A stretch of 64,000 nt of DNA from Pandoraea anapnoica (GCF_902459765.1 NZ_CABPSP010000008.1:1-64000), one strand, 5' to 3'. Positions 9,095 to 19,848 are shown, counted from the stretch's first letter. Notes: generated by a model from the sequence alone, not told the origin. Numbers and translations: made by a program.

Positions 9095-10080
9095 GTCAGC
9101 TCGGAAAAGAGTTCGTTGTAATCGACGGTCGCCGTCCCCAGCTTGCCGACGACGATGCTGCCCGCGCGGTTGGCGAGCACCACCGCCTGCGGCAGCGGCA
9201 GCCCGGCCGACAGCGACGTGGCCAGCGTGGCGATCACCGTGTCGCCCGCGCCCGAGACGTCGTACACCTCGCGCGCCTGCGCGGGCACGTGGAGCGCGCC
9301 GCTTTCGGTAAAGAGCGTCATGCCCTCTTCCGAGCGCGTGAGCAGCAGCGCTTCGAGGCCGAGCGATTCGCGCAGATTCTGGGCGCGCGACGTCAGATCG
9401 TCCTCCGAATGCCAGACGCCAACGACCTGCTGCAATTCCGCACGGTTCGGCGTGAGAATCGTCGCACCGCGATAGCGTTCGTAATCGCTGCCCTTCGGGT
9501 CGACGAGCACCGCCTTACCGGCCGCACGCGCCGCTTCAATCATCGGTTGCACATGCGTCAGACCGCCCTTGGCGTAGTCCGAGAGCAGCACGACATCGTA
9601 GCTGGCGAGCAGTTGACGATATTGATCCAGCACCGCCAGCAGTACTTCGCGCGCGGGCTGGTTCTCGAAATCGATGCGCAGCAGTTGCTGCTGACGCGAG
9701 ACGATGCGCAGCTTGATGGTCGTGGCGAGATCGGCGTCGCGCGTGACGAATGCCGTCACGCCGCTGGCATCCAGCATATCGACGATGCGCTCGGCGGGTT
9801 CGTCCTCACCGAGCACGCACAGCAGCCCGGCTTGTGCGCCGAGCGACGTCGCACCCAGCGCCACGTTCGCCGCACCGCCCAGGCGCTCTTCATTGCGCTT
9901 GACGTGCACCACCGGCACCGGTGCTTCCGGCGAAATGCGATTGACGTCGCCGAACCAGTAGCGATCGAGCATCACGTCGCCAACGATCAGCACGCGTGCG
10001 CGACTGAAGGCCTCGCGAGGCACGTTGGGCACACCCGGGGCCTGAATCGTGCGCGTGAGCGAAGTTGCCGTCGAAGTCAT
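9091..10080 (-). CDS. hldE: D-glycero-beta-D-manno-heptose-7-phosphate kinase (HldE kinase domain only)
   Basis: A 329-residue PfkB-family sugar kinase that phosphorylates heptose 7-phosphate at C1. Seen are the N-terminal [20 protein letters not shown], the glycine-rich [11 protein letters not shown], and the C-terminal catalytic [14 protein letters not shown]. The protein ends after the kinase domain, so the adenylyltransferase half of E. coli HldE is absent and must be a separate gene (hldC/rfaE2 type) elsewhere. That split is common in Burkholderiales. ATG 10080, with an AAGGAACG ribosome site, is preferred over the five-codon longer frame. It overlaps hldD by four bases. Confidence 0.92.
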   Translation of the reverse strand: MTSTATSLTRTIQAPGVPNVPREAFSRARVLIVGDVMLDRYWFGDVNRISPEAPVPVVHVKRNEERLGGAANVALGATSLGAQAGLLCVLGEDEPAERIVDMLDASGVTAFVTRDADLATTIKLRIVSRQQQLLRIDFENQPAREVLLAVLDQYRQLLASYDVVLLSDYAKGGLTHVQPMIEAARAAGKAVLVDPKGSDYERYRGATILTPNRAELQQVVGVWHSEDDLTSRAQNLRESLGLEALLLTRSEEGMTLFTESGALHVPAQAREVYDVSGAGDTVIATLATSLSAGLPLPQAVVLANRAGSIVVGKLGTATVDYNELFSELT

Positions 10081-10097
10081 CCGTCGTTCCTTCAAAT

Positions 10098-11471
10098 TCA
10101 GGCCGACTGGCCCAGGCCACGACCGATGGCGTGGTACTCGATGCCCAGCTCTTCCATCGCCTCCGGCTCGTACAGGTTACGACCGTCGAAGATCAGCGGC
10201 AGCGAGAGCGCCGTCTTCACCTTCGTGAAGTCCGGGCTGCGGAACGCCTTCCATTCGGTGACGATCACGAGCGCGTCCGAACCGCTCAGCGCGTCGTTTT
10301 GCGTCGCACAGAATTCGATGCGGGCATGTGCGTCGGCATCGTCGGCAAAATCCAGCGCAATCACACGGCGCGCTTCATCGAGCGCCACCGGATCGTACGC
10401 CCGCACCCGTGCGCCACGACGCACCAGTTCGGCAATCACGCGACGGCTCGGAGCCTCGCGCATGTCGTCCGTGTTCGGCTTGAACGCCAGGCCCCAAAGC
10501 GCGAACGTTTTGTCCTTCAGGTCATCGCCGAGACGCGTCACAATTTTGTCGATCAGCACGGTCTTCTGCGATTCGTTGACGGCTTCGACCGCGTCCAGAA
10601 TGCGCAGCGGCAGGCCGTAGTCTTCTGCGGTGCGCACGAGCGCCTGCACATCCTTCGGGAAGCACGAACCGCCGTAGCCGCAGCCAGCGTAGAGGAAGTG
10701 GTAGCCGATACGCGGGTCCGAGCCGATCCCCTGACGCACGTCTTCGATATCCACGCCGACGCGATCGGCCAGATTGGCCAGCTCGTTCATGAACGAGATG
10801 CGCGTGGCCAGCATGGCGTTGGCGGCGTACTTGGTGAACTCGGCGGAGCGCACATCCATGTACAGCGTGCGTTCGTGGTTGCGGTTGAACGGCGAGTACA
10901 GGCGCTTCATCATCGCGCGCGCCTGCTGGCCGTCGGCATCGTCGTCCACGCCGATCACGATACGGTCAGGACGCATGAAATCGTCCACGGCCGCGCCTTC
11001 TTTCAGGAATTCCGGATTCGAAACGACGGAGAACTTCACGTCGGCGTTGCGCTTGGCAAGTTCTTCCGTGACCGCCGCACGCACCTTGTCCGCCGTCCCC
11101 ACGGGCACCGTCGACTTGTCGACAATCACCTTGAAGCTCTTTGCGTAGCGGCCGATGTTACGCGCTGCCGCCACGACGTATTGCAGGTCGGCCGAGCCGT
11201 CTTCGTCGGGGGGCGTACCCACGGCGATGAATTGCACGTCGCCATGCGCGACCGACGCTTCGACGTCCGTCGAAAATTGCAGACGGCCGGCTTCGCGGTT
11301 GCGGGCGATGACTTCCTGCAAGCCCGGCTCGTGAATCGGCACGCCGCCGTTGTTCAGGATCTCGATCTTGCGGGGATCGACGTCGAGACAGAACACGTCA
11401 TTGCCGACGTCAGCCAGACAAGCACCCGTAACTAAGCCGACGTAGCCGGAACCGATGATGGTGATCTTCAT
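10098..11471 (-). CDS. ugd: UDP-glucose 6-dehydrogenase
   Basis: A 457-residue NAD-dependent four-electron oxidase turning UDP-glucose into UDP-glucuronate, a precursor for capsule and exopolysaccharide and for lipid A aminoarabinose. The N-terminal Rossmann domain starts [17 protein letters not shown]. The active-site cysteine is in [15 protein letters not shown], and the C-terminal UDP-binding domain has [18 protein letters not shown]. It lies between lapB and hldE in the same orientation, 21 bases after the lapB stop. UDP-glucuronate supply next to heptose and LPS-assembly genes fits an envelope operon. Confidence 0.93.
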   Translation of the reverse strand: MKITIIGSGYVGLVTGACLADVGNDVFCLDVDPRKIEILNNGGVPIHEPGLQEVIARNREAGRLQFSTDVEASVAHGDVQFIAVGTPPDEDGSADLQYVVAAARNIGRYAKSFKVIVDKSTVPVGTADKVRAAVTEELAKRNADVKFSVVSNPEFLKEGAAVDDFMRPDRIVIGVDDDADGQQARAMMKRLYSPFNRNHERTLYMDVRSAEFTKYAANAMLATRISFMNELANLADRVGVDIEDVRQGIGSDPRIGYHFLYAGCGYGGSCFPKDVQALVRTAEDYGLPLRILDAVEAVNESQKTVLIDKIVTRLGDDLKDKTFALWGLAFKPNTDDMREAPSRRVIAELVRRGARVRAYDPVALDEARRVIALDFADDADAHARIEFCATQNDALSGSDALVIVTEWKAFRSPDFTKVKTALSLPLIFDGRNLYEPEAMEELGIEYHAIGRGLGQSA

Positions 11472-11492
11472 GATATTGGGGTGTGATAAATC

Positions 11493-12668
11493 TTACGAAG
11501 CCGCCGGCACGTCGGCACGGCGTGGCGTATAGGTCTCCCAGCCGTTACAGCCGGGGCATTGCCAATAGAACAGGCGCGCACGGAATCCGCATTGGTCGCA
11601 GACGTAGCGCGGCAACGACTTGGTGCGTTGCGTGATGAGCTTGCCCATCAGTTGCAGGTCGGACTGCGTATCGCCTTGGGCGGTGGCGGCGTGCGCTTCG
11701 AGCAGACGTGCCATGCCCGGCGCACTCGGGGCGCGATGCATCTGCTCGCGCATGAGCTTGAGTGCGGCCTCCGGACCTTCAAGCGAAACCGTCTTTTCAT
11801 AGACGATTTCCAGCAGGTCGTCCGACGGATTCTTGCGCAGCGCCTCGCGCAACATAACCAACCCTTCAGGGGCGCGCCCCAGCGCTTCATACGCCTTCAT
11901 CACGCGCTTGGCGGCCAGGCCGAGATACATCGGATTCTGTTCTTCGATAGTGCGCAACACGCACAGCGCACCTTCGGCGTCACCGGCGGCGAGCAGCATA
12001 TCGCCGCGCAACAGCGGGGCACGCACATTCGCAGGGTTGACCGCCAGCGCGGCATCCAGCTCGTGGCCGACGGCGTCGACATCCTTGCGTTGCAGCGCTT
12101 CTTGCGCCAATTCGCAATGGAATTGCGCAATTTCCTTACGATACGAGACGGCCGGATCGAGATCGCTCAGCGTCTCGGCCTCCGCCAGCGCTTTGCGCCA
12201 CTCCTTCTCGATCTGATAGATCGTGAGCTTCGCGTGCTGTGCCGCTTTGGCGTATGCGCCCGTGTGCAGACGGCTGAACGCGTCTTCGGCGCGGTCGAGC
12301 AGACCCGCCTTGAGGAAGTCGTGACCGAGTTCGTAGAGCGCGTGTTCCTGATCGGCTTGCGGCAGATCGTGTCGCGAAAGCAAATTCTGATGCACGCGAA
12401 TGGCGCGCTCCGTCTCACCGCGACGGCGGAACAAGCTGCCCAGCGCGAAGTGAAGTTCGGTCGTCTCGGGATCGAGCTTGGCGACTTCGATGAAGGCGTC
12501 GATCGCCTTGTCCGGCTGCTCGTTCAGCAGAAAATTCAGACCGCGGAAATAGGATGCCGGCAGATTGCGGCTTTCCGAGAGCAGGCTGCGCAAATCCAGT
12601 CGTGCGGCGACCCAGCCACAGCCGAAGATCACGGGGATGGCAAGTAGCCACCAGACCTCGAATTCCAT
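11493..12668 (-). CDS. lapB: Lipopolysaccharide assembly protein B
   Basis: A 391-residue inner-membrane TPR protein. In E. coli, LapB (YciM) links LPS synthesis to transport and regulates LpxC turnover with FtsH. It has an N-terminal transmembrane anchor (MEFEVWWLLAIPVIFGCGW). Tandem TPR repeats fill most of the cytoplasmic part (ALGSLFRRRGETERAIRVH, ALYELGHDFLKAGLLDRA). A C-terminal rubredoxin-like metal site is formed by CDQCGFRARLFYWQCPGC. All parts are present and the length is normal. It follows lapA by about 60 bases. Confidence 0.93.
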   Translation of the reverse strand: MEFEVWWLLAIPVIFGCGWVAARLDLRSLLSESRNLPASYFRGLNFLLNEQPDKAIDAFIEVAKLDPETTELHFALGSLFRRRGETERAIRVHQNLLSRHDLPQADQEHALYELGHDFLKAGLLDRAEDAFSRLHTGAYAKAAQHAKLTIYQIEKEWRKALAEAETLSDLDPAVSYRKEIAQFHCELAQEALQRKDVDAVGHELDAALAVNPANVRAPLLRGDMLLAAGDAEGALCVLRTIEEQNPMYLGLAAKRVMKAYEALGRAPEGLVMLREALRKNPSDDLLEIVYEKTVSLEGPEAALKLMREQMHRAPSAPGMARLLEAHAATAQGDTQSDLQLMGKLITQRTKSLPRYVCDQCGFRARLFYWQCPGCNGWETYTPRRADVPAAS

Positions 12669-12731
12669 GAATGCGTGTTGTCGTTGAAACAGTCGATGAG
12701 GATGACGAGTATTGCGTGCCGCGGCTTCGCC

Positions 12732-13025
12732 TTAGACTGGCGGCAGCATCGGCGGCTGATCGCTCGCTTCGGGTTCCCGCTGAGCACGGGCCAGATCGCG
12801 TCGCGTGCGGCGCAACTCAAGGCGCTGACGCATCAGACTCGGCAACGTGGCGAGCACACCGATGACGCCACCGACCACGAAAAACGCCAGGCCGATCATG
12901 ATGAGCGGCGCCGTCCACGTATGCCCCAGGAACAGGTTCAACGTGACCTCGCCGGTGTTGGCGAGCGCCAGGCACAGCAACACCACGAATACGATCAGAC
13001 GAACGATCCAAACAATCAGCTTCAT
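12732..13025 (-). CDS. lapA: Lipopolysaccharide assembly protein A
   Basis: A 97-residue inner-membrane protein of the LapA (DUF1049) family, the small partner of LapB. It has two hydrophobic segments (IVWIVRLIVFVVLLCLALAN and LIMIGLAFFVVGGVIGVLA). Between them is the family motif NTGEVTLNLFLGHTW, and a basic coiled segment (RQRLELRRTRRDLARAQRE) follows. ATG 13025 has a CAGGAG ribosome site. A terminator at 13245-13273 separates it from ihfB, so lapA may have its own promoter at about 13030-13240. Confidence 0.9.
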   Translation of the reverse strand: MKLIVWIVRLIVFVVLLCLALANTGEVTLNLFLGHTWTAPLIMIGLAFFVVGGVIGVLATLPSLMRQRLELRRTRRDLARAQREPEASDQPPMLPPV

Positions 13026-13244
13026 GCCGAAAGGCTCCTGCGGCAGGATTGCCGTATGTTTTGCGACTTGGGCCGGCCAAACGTGACGAGGCGGAACGAC
13101 GACAGCGTCGAGCCCCTCCCCGCGTACCGGGCAGGCACGTGGGCGTATTGTACCGGATGTGCCCTGTGAGGCGTCGTTCCTGCAAATGCCTTCACATTTC
13201 CGGCGCTTGTCCGCACTCGCGGAGCATTGCCGAACGCCGGAGAC

Positions 13245-13273
13245 AAAAAAAGCGCCCGAAGGCGCTTTTTTTG
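13245..13273 (-). terminator. Terminator downstream of ihfB
   Basis: The hairpin AGCGCC / GGCGCT is flanked by seven A on one side and seven T on the other (A-run 13245-13251, T-run 13266-13272). It lies just after the minus-strand ihfB stop and probably ends the cmk-rpsA-ihfB transcript. Confidence 0.85.
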
Positions 13274-13294
13274 CGTAGTAGATCCCAAAGGGCC

Positions 13295-13588
13295 TTATTG
13301 GTCCGACGCCTTGTGATCAACCCGCTCTCGCAACTCCTTGCCCGGCTTGAAGTGCGGCACGAATTTCTCCGGCACCATCACTTTCTCGCCCGACTTCGGG
13401 TTGCGGCCGACGCGCGGTGGCCGACGGTTGAGCCCAAAACTACCGAATCCGCGGATTTCGATTCGATGACCGCGCGCAAGCGCATCGGCCATCGCGTCGA
13501 GAATCGTCTTCACCGCGAAATCGGCATCCTTGAGCACCAACTGGGGAAACCGCGCCGCCAACTGGTTGACCAATTCAGACTTGGTCAT
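13295..13588 (-). CDS. ihfB: Integration host factor subunit beta
   Basis: A 97-residue DNA-bending protein of the HU/IHF family. With IhfA it forms the heterodimer that bends DNA for recombination, replication and sigma54 promoters. The start [15 protein letters not shown], the DNA-contacting arm [20 protein letters not shown], and the segment [20 protein letters not shown] identify the beta subunit. It lies 12 bases after rpsA on the same strand, the conserved proteobacterial cmk-rpsA-ihfB order, and is followed by a strong terminator. Confidence 0.96.
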   Translation of the reverse strand: MTKSELVNQLAARFPQLVLKDADFAVKTILDAMADALARGHRIEIRGFGSFGLNRRPPRVGRNPKSGEKVMVPEKFVPHFKPGKELRERVDHKASDQ

Positions 13589-13600
13589 AGGCCTTGGACC

Positions 13601-15304
13601 TTACTGATTCTGGCTGTCCAGCTTGGCCTTGAGCAGGGCACCGAGATTCGTGGTGCCGCTCGCTGCCGAGCTATCCGACGACATCTTGCTGATCGCTTCC
13701 TGTTGCTCGGCCGAATCCTTGGCCTTGATCGACAGGTTGATGTTGCGCGACTTGCGATCGATGTTGACGATCATTGCGTTGACGGCTTCGCCTTCCTTCA
13801 GCACGTTACGGGCATCTTCCACACGGTCGTGCGAGATTTCCGATGCGCGCAGGTAGCCTTCGACGTCATCGCCCAGCGAAACGACAGCACCCTTCGGATC
13901 GACAGCCTTGATGGTGCCGTCAACGATCGAGCCCTTGTCGTGGATCGCCACGAACGTGTTGAACGGGTCGCCTTCGAGCTGCTTGATACCCAGCGAGATG
14001 CGTTCCTTCTCGACGTCGATGCCCAGAACCACCGCTTCGACTTCGTCGCCCTTCTTGTACTTGCGAACAGCTTCTTCGCCGGCTTCGCTCCACGACAGAT
14101 CCGAGAGGTGGACCAGGCCGTCGATGCCGCCAGGCAGACCGATGAACACGCCGAAGTCGGTGATCGACTTGATTGCGCCCTTGATCTTGTCGCCCTTCTT
14201 GAAGTTGCGCGAGAAGTCATCCCACGGGTTCGGCTTGCACTGCTTCATGCCGAGGCTGATACGACGACGGTCTTCGTCGATCTCGAGCACCATGACTTCG
14301 ACTTCGTCGCCCAGCTGGACAACCTTGGTCGGCGCAACGTTCTTGTTGGTCCAGTCCATTTCCGACACGTGAACCAGGCCTTCGATGCCCGATTCCACTT
14401 CGACGAATGCGCCGTAGTCGGTGATGTTGGTGACCTTGCCGAACAGGCGGGTGCCTTGCGGGTAACGGCGAGCAATGCCTTCCCACGGATCTTCGCCGAG
14501 TTGCTTAACGCCCAGCGAGACGCGGCCCTTCTCTTGATCGAACTTGAGGATCTTGGCGGTGACTTCCTGGCCAACCGACAGAACTTCGCTCGGGTGACGC
14601 ACGCGACGCCATGCGATGTCGGTGATGTGCAGCAGGCCATCGATACCGCCGAGGTCGACGAACGCGCCGTAGTCGGTGATGTTCTTGACCACGCCCTTGA
14701 CGATCGCGCCTTCCTTGAGCGTTTCGAGCAGCTTGGCGCGCTCTTCACCCTGGGTGGCTTCGATCACGGCACGGCGCGACAGCACGACGTTGTTACGCTT
14801 GCGGTCGAGCTTGATAACCTTGAATTCGAGGGTCTTGCCTTCGTACGGGGTCGTGTCCTTGACCGGACGCGTGTCAACCAGCGAACCCGGCAGGAATGCA
14901 CGGATGCCGTTGACCATCACGGTCAGACCGCCCTTGACCTTGCCGGTAATCGTACCGGTCACGAGGTCGCCCGATTCGAGGGCCTTTTCCAGTTGCAGCC
15001 ACGAGGCCAGACGCTTGGCCTTGTCGCGCGACAGCACGGTGTCGCCGTAGCCGTTTTCCAGGGCGTCGATCGCCACGGAAACGAAATCGCCGGCCTGAAC
15101 TTCGACCTCGCCCTGATCATTCAGGAATTCTTCGATGGGGATGTACGCTTCGGACTTGAGGCCGGCGTTGACGACCACGAAGTTGTGGTCAACCCGAACG
15201 ACTTCTGCGCTGATGACTTCACCAGCACGCATGTCTTGGCGGGAGAGCGACTCTTCGAAAAGCGCCGCGAAAGATTCGTTGGTCGAGGTTTGCAGGTCGG
15301 ACAT
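13601..15304 (-). CDS. rpsA: 30S ribosomal protein S1
   Basis: A 567-residue RNA-binding protein that brings mRNA to the 30S subunit. Six S1 OB-fold repeats fill the protein; repeats three to six carry variations of [19 protein letters not shown] (as in [19 protein letters not shown] and [19 protein letters not shown]). The length is like E. coli S1. No Shine-Dalgarno sequence is visible before ATG 15304 (CCACTTTT lies there). This agrees with the atypical autoregulated initiation known for rpsA in enterobacteria, though its role here is inference. The upstream neighbour is cmk. Confidence 0.97.
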   Translation of the reverse strand: MSDLQTSTNESFAALFEESLSRQDMRAGEVISAEVVRVDHNFVVVNAGLKSEAYIPIEEFLNDQGEVEVQAGDFVSVAIDALENGYGDTVLSRDKAKRLASWLQLEKALESGDLVTGTITGKVKGGLTVMVNGIRAFLPGSLVDTRPVKDTTPYEGKTLEFKVIKLDRKRNNVVLSRRAVIEATQGEERAKLLETLKEGAIVKGVVKNITDYGAFVDLGGIDGLLHITDIAWRRVRHPSEVLSVGQEVTAKILKFDQEKGRVSLGVKQLGEDPWEGIARRYPQGTRLFGKVTNITDYGAFVEVESGIEGLVHVSEMDWTNKNVAPTKVVQLGDEVEVMVLEIDEDRRRISLGMKQCKPNPWDDFSRNFKKGDKIKGAIKSITDFGVFIGLPGGIDGLVHLSDLSWSEAGEEAVRKYKKGDEVEAVVLGIDVEKERISLGIKQLEGDPFNTFVAIHDKGSIVDGTIKAVDPKGAVVSLGDDVEGYLRASEISHDRVEDARNVLKEGEAVNAMIVNIDRKSRNINLSIKAKDSAEQQEAISKMSSDSSAASGTTNLGALLKAKLDSQNQ

Positions 15305-15416
15305 AAAAGTGGATTACGCCGCTGACGTCCGTCTACCGAGCGGGTTGACGCTAACGTACAACGGTTGGGTTAATGGTTAGACAAAGCCCGGCCGGATGAC
15401 TGCATGAAACACCCGG

Positions 15417-16112
15417 TCAGGCGCCTTGCGGGTACTGCACTTGCGCGAACCATTCGAGCACCTGAGCCACCGCCTGATCGACGTTGAGCCCCGATGTGTC
15501 GAGTACCCGCGCACCCTCTGCCGGCCTTAGCGGTGCTTCCGCACGGGTACGATCCCGCGCATCACGCGCCTCAAGATCCAGCATGAGGCTGTCTATGTTA
15601 GCAGAAAATCCTTTTTCTATCAATTGCTTATACCGCCTCTCGGCACGCGCCTGTGGCGTGGCGGTCAAAAAGACCTTCAGATCGGCTTCCGGAAAGATCA
15701 CCGTCCCCATGTCACGGCCGTCCGCCACAAGGCCCGGTGCGGTCTTGAAGCCCCGCTGGAGCGCCGTGAGCGCCTGGCGTACCGCCTTGTGCACTGCGAT
15801 ACTCGACGCCCGGTTGCCGATCGCCTCCGCACGGATCGCGTCGGTCACGTCTTCGCCGGCCAGCCAGATCCGCTGATCGCGAAAACGCACGTCAAGCGTC
15901 TCGGCGAGCACCGCCAGCGCGCTGACATCGTCCGGATCGATCCCGTGGCGCGCGCTCGCCAGCGCGGTCAGCCGGTAAAGCGCCCCGCTGTCGAGGTAAT
16001 GAAAGCCCAGCTCGTCGGCCACGCGGTGCGCCACCGTGCCTTTGCCGGATGCCGTCGGGCCATCCACCGTAATGACCGGAATCGAGTCGTCCACCACCGT
16101 CAAATCAGGCAT
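15417..16112 (-). CDS. cmk: Cytidylate kinase
   Basis: A 231-residue (d)CMP kinase that phosphorylates CMP and dCMP with ATP for pyrimidine recycling. The P-loop is [20 protein letters not shown] near the N-terminus, and the LDSGALYR motif and the nucleotide-binding [15 protein letters not shown] are intact. ATG 16112 is the natural start. It is the first gene of the cmk-rpsA-ihfB group and is divergent from mntH; the 112-base gap contains a Fur-type palindrome. Confidence 0.95.
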   Translation of the reverse strand: MPDLTVVDDSIPVITVDGPTASGKGTVAHRVADELGFHYLDSGALYRLTALASARHGIDPDDVSALAVLAETLDVRFRDQRIWLAGEDVTDAIRAEAIGNRASSIAVHKAVRQALTALQRGFKTAPGLVADGRDMGTVIFPEADLKVFLTATPQARAERRYKQLIEKGFSANIDSLMLDLEARDARDRTRAEAPLRPAEGARVLDTSGLNVDQAVAQVLEWFAQVQYPQGA

Positions 16113-16157
16113 CCCTTCGTCTCTGTCTATTCAACACATTAAAAAATAATACTTCCC

Positions 16158-16186
16158 ATCTAAATAATAATGATTATCATTTAGAT
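16158..16186. promoter_or_regulatory. Fur-family operator (Fur/Mur-type palindrome) upstream of mntH
   Basis: A 29-base near-perfect palindrome centred on G16172. The outer arms ATCTAAAT / ATTTAGAT match perfectly, as does the core ATAAT-G-ATTAT. The segment 16166-16184 matches about 14 of 19 positions of the E. coli Fur consensus. It lies about 40 bases before the mntH start and 46 before cmk. Repression of mntH by Fur or the Mn-sensing Fur relative Mur is the natural reading; which regulator binds is inference. Confidence 0.75.
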
Positions 16187-16224
16187 ATGGGCGCTATTTT
16201 GCGTCGCCGGAAGATGTCACTGCC

Positions 16225-17550
16225 ATGCAAAGCCGCGATTATCCCTTAGCTCGCCCCGAATGGGTGCCGCCGCCCGATCGGCAAAACCGTACGCCGCGTC
16301 GCGCGCAGCGGTGGATGGGGTTCGCCGGGGCGGGAACGCTGATCGCCGTCGGCTATATGGATCCGGGCAACTGGGCCACGGCCATCGCCGGTGGCGCCCG
16401 CTATGGCTACACGCTGCTGAGCGTAGTGTTGCTCTCGAGCGTCATGGCATTGTTGTTGCAGTGGCTGGCCGCGCGCGTGGGTCTGGTGACCGGACGCGAT
16501 CTCGCGCAACTCTCACGTAGCCAGTATAGCCGTCGCACCTCTCTGGCGTTATGGGGGCTTTGCGAGATCGCGATCATCGCCTGCGATCTTGCCGAGATCA
16601 TCGGCAGCGCAGTGGCGTTGCAACTGCTGTTCGGTCTATCGCTACCCGTAGGCGTGGTGCTCGCAGGAGCCCTCGCATTCGCGATGCTCGGGTTGCAAGG
16701 CTTTGGGCAGCGACGCCTTGAAGGTGCCGTCGCCGCATTAATTCTGCTCACGGCGGGTTGCTTCGCGGCGCAACTGGCGCTCGCGAATCCCGACTGGGGC
16801 GCGGCCGCCGCAGGTCTGCGTCCGCGCAGCGAGATCGTGGCGCAGGCTGGCATGCTCTGGCTCGCCACCGGCATTCTCGGCGCGACAGTCATGCCCCACA
16901 ATCTTTACCTCCACTCGGCACTGCTTCGCATGCGAGGCGAGGCCATGCCCGAACGCACGCCTGCGGCCATGCACCGTGCGCTGCGCACGACCCAATGGGA
17001 CACCACGCTCTCGCTCGGTTTCGCGTTCCTGATTAACGCCGCGCTGCTGATCCTGGCCGCAGCCGTCTTTCATGCCAGCGGGAACACGTCGGTGGAGTCA
17101 CTCGGCGACGCACACAAGCTGCTCGCGCCGCTGCTCGGCAATCAATGGGCCGGGGTGATGTTCGCGGTCGCGTTGCTCGCCTGCGGCCTGAATTCGACCG
17201 TGACGGCAACGCTTGCCGGCCAGGTCACGATGGAGGGCTTTCTGAATCTGCGAATGAGGCCCTGGCAACGTGCGCTTATCACGCGTGCGCTAGCCCTTGT
17301 TCCCGCCCTGTTGATTGTCGGCCACGGCGGAGAAGCACAGACGACGAACCTGCTGATCTTCAGTCAGGTGATTCTGAGTCTGCAATTGCCCTTCGCCGTG
17401 ATTCCGCTCGTACGATTTGCTGGCGACGCGAAGCTCATGGGCCAATGGAGAGTACGCGGCATGCTGCTTGCAAGCGCATGGCTGATCGCTGGCGCGATCG
17501 TTGCCCTCAATGGCGTGCTCCTATGGCAGGCGCTGACCGGACAAGGGTGA
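16225..17550 (+). CDS. mntH: Nramp-family Mn(II)/Fe(II) transporter
   Basis: A 441-residue inner-membrane, proton-coupled divalent metal importer. The metal-binding motif DPGN in TM1 (GYMDPGNWATAIAGGARYGY) and MPHN in TM6 (GATVMPHNLYLHSALLRM) are both intact. About eleven hydrophobic segments fill the length, as in MntH. It starts at ATG 16225, right after the Fur-type palindrome. It is the only plus-strand gene between aroA and cmk, two genes that are usually adjacent in related bacteria, so it looks inserted into a conserved operon. Confidence 0.92.
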   Translation: MQSRDYPLARPEWVPPPDRQNRTPRRAQRWMGFAGAGTLIAVGYMDPGNWATAIAGGARYGYTLLSVVLLSSVMALLLQWLAARVGLVTGRDLAQLSRSQYSRRTSLALWGLCEIAIIACDLAEIIGSAVALQLLFGLSLPVGVVLAGALAFAMLGLQGFGQRRLEGAVAALILLTAGCFAAQLALANPDWGAAAAGLRPRSEIVAQAGMLWLATGILGATVMPHNLYLHSALLRMRGEAMPERTPAAMHRALRTTQWDTTLSLGFAFLINAALLILAAAVFHASGNTSVESLGDAHKLLAPLLGNQWAGVMFAVALLACGLNSTVTATLAGQVTMEGFLNLRMRPWQRALITRALALVPALLIVGHGGEAQTTNLLIFSQVILSLQLPFAVIPLVRFAGDAKLMGQWRVRGMLLASAWLIAGAIVALNGVLLWQALTGQG

Positions 17551-17568
17551 GAGAACAGATGGGGCAAA

Positions 17569-17598
17569 CATCGCTGAAGCGAATTCGCCCCAGCGATG
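17569..17598. repeat. Nested inverted repeat between mntH and aroA
   Basis: The outer arms CATCGCTG / CAGCGATG enclose the inner palindrome GCGAATTCGC. It lies 20 bases after the mntH stop and 39 before the convergent aroA stop. There is no T tract, so terminator function for the two convergent genes is possible but unproven. Confidence 0.45.
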
Positions 17599-17636
17599 AT
17601 TCAAAGCTCGACCATCATTGAAGCCCCACCCGACTT

Positions 17637-18959
17637 TCAGGATGCGACTCGTGCGAACTCCGCGAAGTAGGTCGGGAATGTCTTGGCGACACACTTCGGA
17701 TCGTTGATCGTGACAGGCACGCCGCCAAGGCTGACGAGCGAGAAGCACATCGCCATCCGGTGATCGTCGTAGGTGTCGATAGCAGCATTGGCAGTGAGCG
17801 TAGCCGGTGGCGTCACGCACAGATAATCGGCCCCCTCTTCCACCGTCGCACCGACTTTTCGAAGCTCAATCGCCATCGCCGCCAGCCGATCCGTTTCCTT
17901 CACTCGCCAACTCGCCACATTGCGCAGCGTCGTCGTACCATCCGCGAACAAGGCCGCGACTGCAATCGTCATAGCTGCATCGGGAATGTGGTTGAAGTCC
18001 ATGTCCACGGCGCGCAGCTTGCCTGAGGGCGTATCGATGCCGTGCACCTCAATCGCGTCGTCGAACATCGTGACGCGCGCGCCCATTGCCGCAAGCGCGT
18101 CGACGAAACGCACGTCGCCCTGCATGCTGTCGCGCCCCACACCTTCGACGCGCAACGGCCCACCGCCGATGGCGCCGGCCGCGAGGAAATACGACGCCGA
18201 CGACGCATCGCCCTCAACACGCACCTCTCCAGGACTCCGGTACTTCGCACCATCGGCATCGGCGGCAGGCAGCGTGAATCGCGACCAACCATCCTGACGC
18301 ACGTCGATACCGAATCGACGCAGCAGGCGCAACGTGATGTCGATATACGGCTTCGAAATCAGCTCGCCCTCGACCTCCACAACGATCTCTCCCGTCGCGG
18401 ACGGCAGCAGCGGCAACGTCAGCAATAGTGCCGTCAGGAACTGACTGGACACATCGCCGCGCACGCGAATCGGTGCGGCAGGCGCGATCACCTCAGCCGG
18501 CTTGATATGCAATGGCGGGTACCCGGCATTACCGATGTAATCGATCTGCGCGCCGAGCTGACGCAGCCCATCCACCAGATCCCCGATGGGACGCTCATGC
18601 ATGCGCGCCACGCCCGAGACTTCGTAGTCGCCGTGACTCAGCGACAACGCGGCCGTCAACGGACGAATCGCCGTGCCCGCATTCCCCATGAAGAGCTTTG
18701 CGGCCTTCACCGGGAACACGCCGCCGCAACCCTCGACGATGAAATCGCGCGAGTCGCCGACCTGCGTCCACTTGACGCCCAGTGCGGCCAGCGCGTCGAG
18801 CATGACCTGTGTGTCGTCCGACGCCAGCAGCTCACGCACATGCGTCGTACCGCGCGAGAGTGCCGCGAGCAGCAGTACGCGGTTCGAGATACTTTTCGAG
18901 CCGGGCAGACGAAGCGTGCCTTCGGCGTGGCCGTAAGGGCCGAGATCGAGCGTTTCCAT
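17637..18959 (-). CDS. aroA: 3-phosphoshikimate 1-carboxyvinyltransferase (EPSP synthase)
   Basis: A 440-residue shikimate-pathway enzyme that adds enolpyruvyl from PEP to shikimate 3-phosphate; it is the target of glyphosate. [20 protein letters not shown] near the N-terminus and [19 protein letters not shown] carry the substrate-binding Lys, Ser and Arg residues. [17 protein letters not shown] and the C-terminal [19 protein letters not shown] are also intact. The start overlaps the tyrA stop (TAATG). It is the last gene of the serC-pheA-tyrA-aroA unit. Confidence 0.96.
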   Translation of the reverse strand: METLDLGPYGHAEGTLRLPGSKSISNRVLLLAALSRGTTHVRELLASDDTQVMLDALAALGVKWTQVGDSRDFIVEGCGGVFPVKAAKLFMGNAGTAIRPLTAALSLSHGDYEVSGVARMHERPIGDLVDGLRQLGAQIDYIGNAGYPPLHIKPAEVIAPAAPIRVRGDVSSQFLTALLLTLPLLPSATGEIVVEVEGELISKPYIDITLRLLRRFGIDVRQDGWSRFTLPAADADGAKYRSPGEVRVEGDASSASYFLAAGAIGGGPLRVEGVGRDSMQGDVRFVDALAAMGARVTMFDDAIEVHGIDTPSGKLRAVDMDFNHIPDAAMTIAVAALFADGTTTLRNVASWRVKETDRLAAMAIELRKVGATVEEGADYLCVTPPATLTANAAIDTYDDHRMAMCFSLVSLGGVPVTINDPKCVAKTFPTYFAEFARVAS

Positions 18960-19831
18960 TACTTTTCCTGTTGCTTGGCCCAGTCCGTTCGCGCCTGACT
19001 GGTGCGAGCGAACACGGCCTCGAGGCCGGTACCGTCACCGGCATCGATCAATTGACGCAGCGAACCGAGGGTGGCGAGATAGCCGTCCAGTTCGGCGAGC
19101 AGCGCGTCGCGGTTGGCGACACAGATGTCACGCCACATCTCCGGGTTCGACGCCGCAATACGCGTGAAATCCCGAAAACCACCGCCAGCGAATCCGAACT
19201 TCAACGCAGCGTCCGGTGCGTCGAGAATCTGCGCGATCAACGCGTACGACAGCACGTGCGGCAAATGGCTGACCGACGCGAACACGCGATCGTGCTGTCG
19301 CTCGGTCATCTCCGAGACCCGCGCACCGGTCGCCTCCCACATCGCCCGCACGCGTACGACATCGCCTGCACGATTGGCCGGTTGCGGGCACAACACGACC
19401 CGACGGTCGCGGTAGAGATCGACCTTTGCGGCGTCGACACCGGACAGCTCCGCCCCGGCAATCGGGTGCCCGGGCACGAAACGCCAGGCCTCGTCGCCCA
19501 GTGCCTCGTGCGCGGCGGCGACGGCATCCGTCTTGGTGCTGCCAGCATCGGTCACGATCGTCTCGCCGCTCAGATGCACACGAATGGCCGCAAGCAGCGC
19601 CGGCGTCTGCGCGACGGGTGCGGCGAGCAGCACGATGTCTGCCCCCGAAACCGCGTCTGCCATCGACGTGGCAGCCCGATCGATCACACCAAGTTCGCAA
19701 GCCCGGGCGAGCGAGGCTTCGGTCCGGCCGACGCCTACGACTTCGTTCACCGCGTCAGCGGCTTTGAGCGCACGTGCCAGCGAACCGCCGATCAGTCCGA
19801 CGCCGCAGATAACGAGTTTATTAAGACGCAT
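18959..19831 (-). CDS. tyrA: Prephenate dehydrogenase
   Basis: A 290-residue NAD(P)-dependent enzyme converting prephenate (or arogenate) to the tyrosine precursor. The N-terminal dinucleotide fold is [18 protein letters not shown]. The substrate-binding motifs [12 protein letters not shown] and [19 protein letters not shown] and the helical C-terminal domain with [18 protein letters not shown] are typical. No chorismate mutase or ACT domain is attached, so feedback control by tyrosine is not apparent. It overlaps aroA by one base and follows pheA by 17 bases. Confidence 0.93.
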   Translation of the reverse strand: MRLNKLVICGVGLIGGSLARALKAADAVNEVVGVGRTEASLARACELGVIDRAATSMADAVSGADIVLLAAPVAQTPALLAAIRVHLSGETIVTDAGSTKTDAVAAAHEALGDEAWRFVPGHPIAGAELSGVDAAKVDLYRDRRVVLCPQPANRAGDVVRVRAMWEATGARVSEMTERQHDRVFASVSHLPHVLSYALIAQILDAPDAALKFGFAGGGFRDFTRIAASNPEMWRDICVANRDALLAELDGYLATLGSLRQLIDAGDGTGLEAVFARTSQARTDWAKQQEK

Positions 19832-19848
19832 GGTGGTCCGCCTGTCGT

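Noticed and set aside
13049-15325. 758-codon open frame on the plus strand opposite ihfB and rpsA
   Set aside because: Antisense shadow of rpsA; repetitive only because S1 repeats are repetitive; no family similarity.
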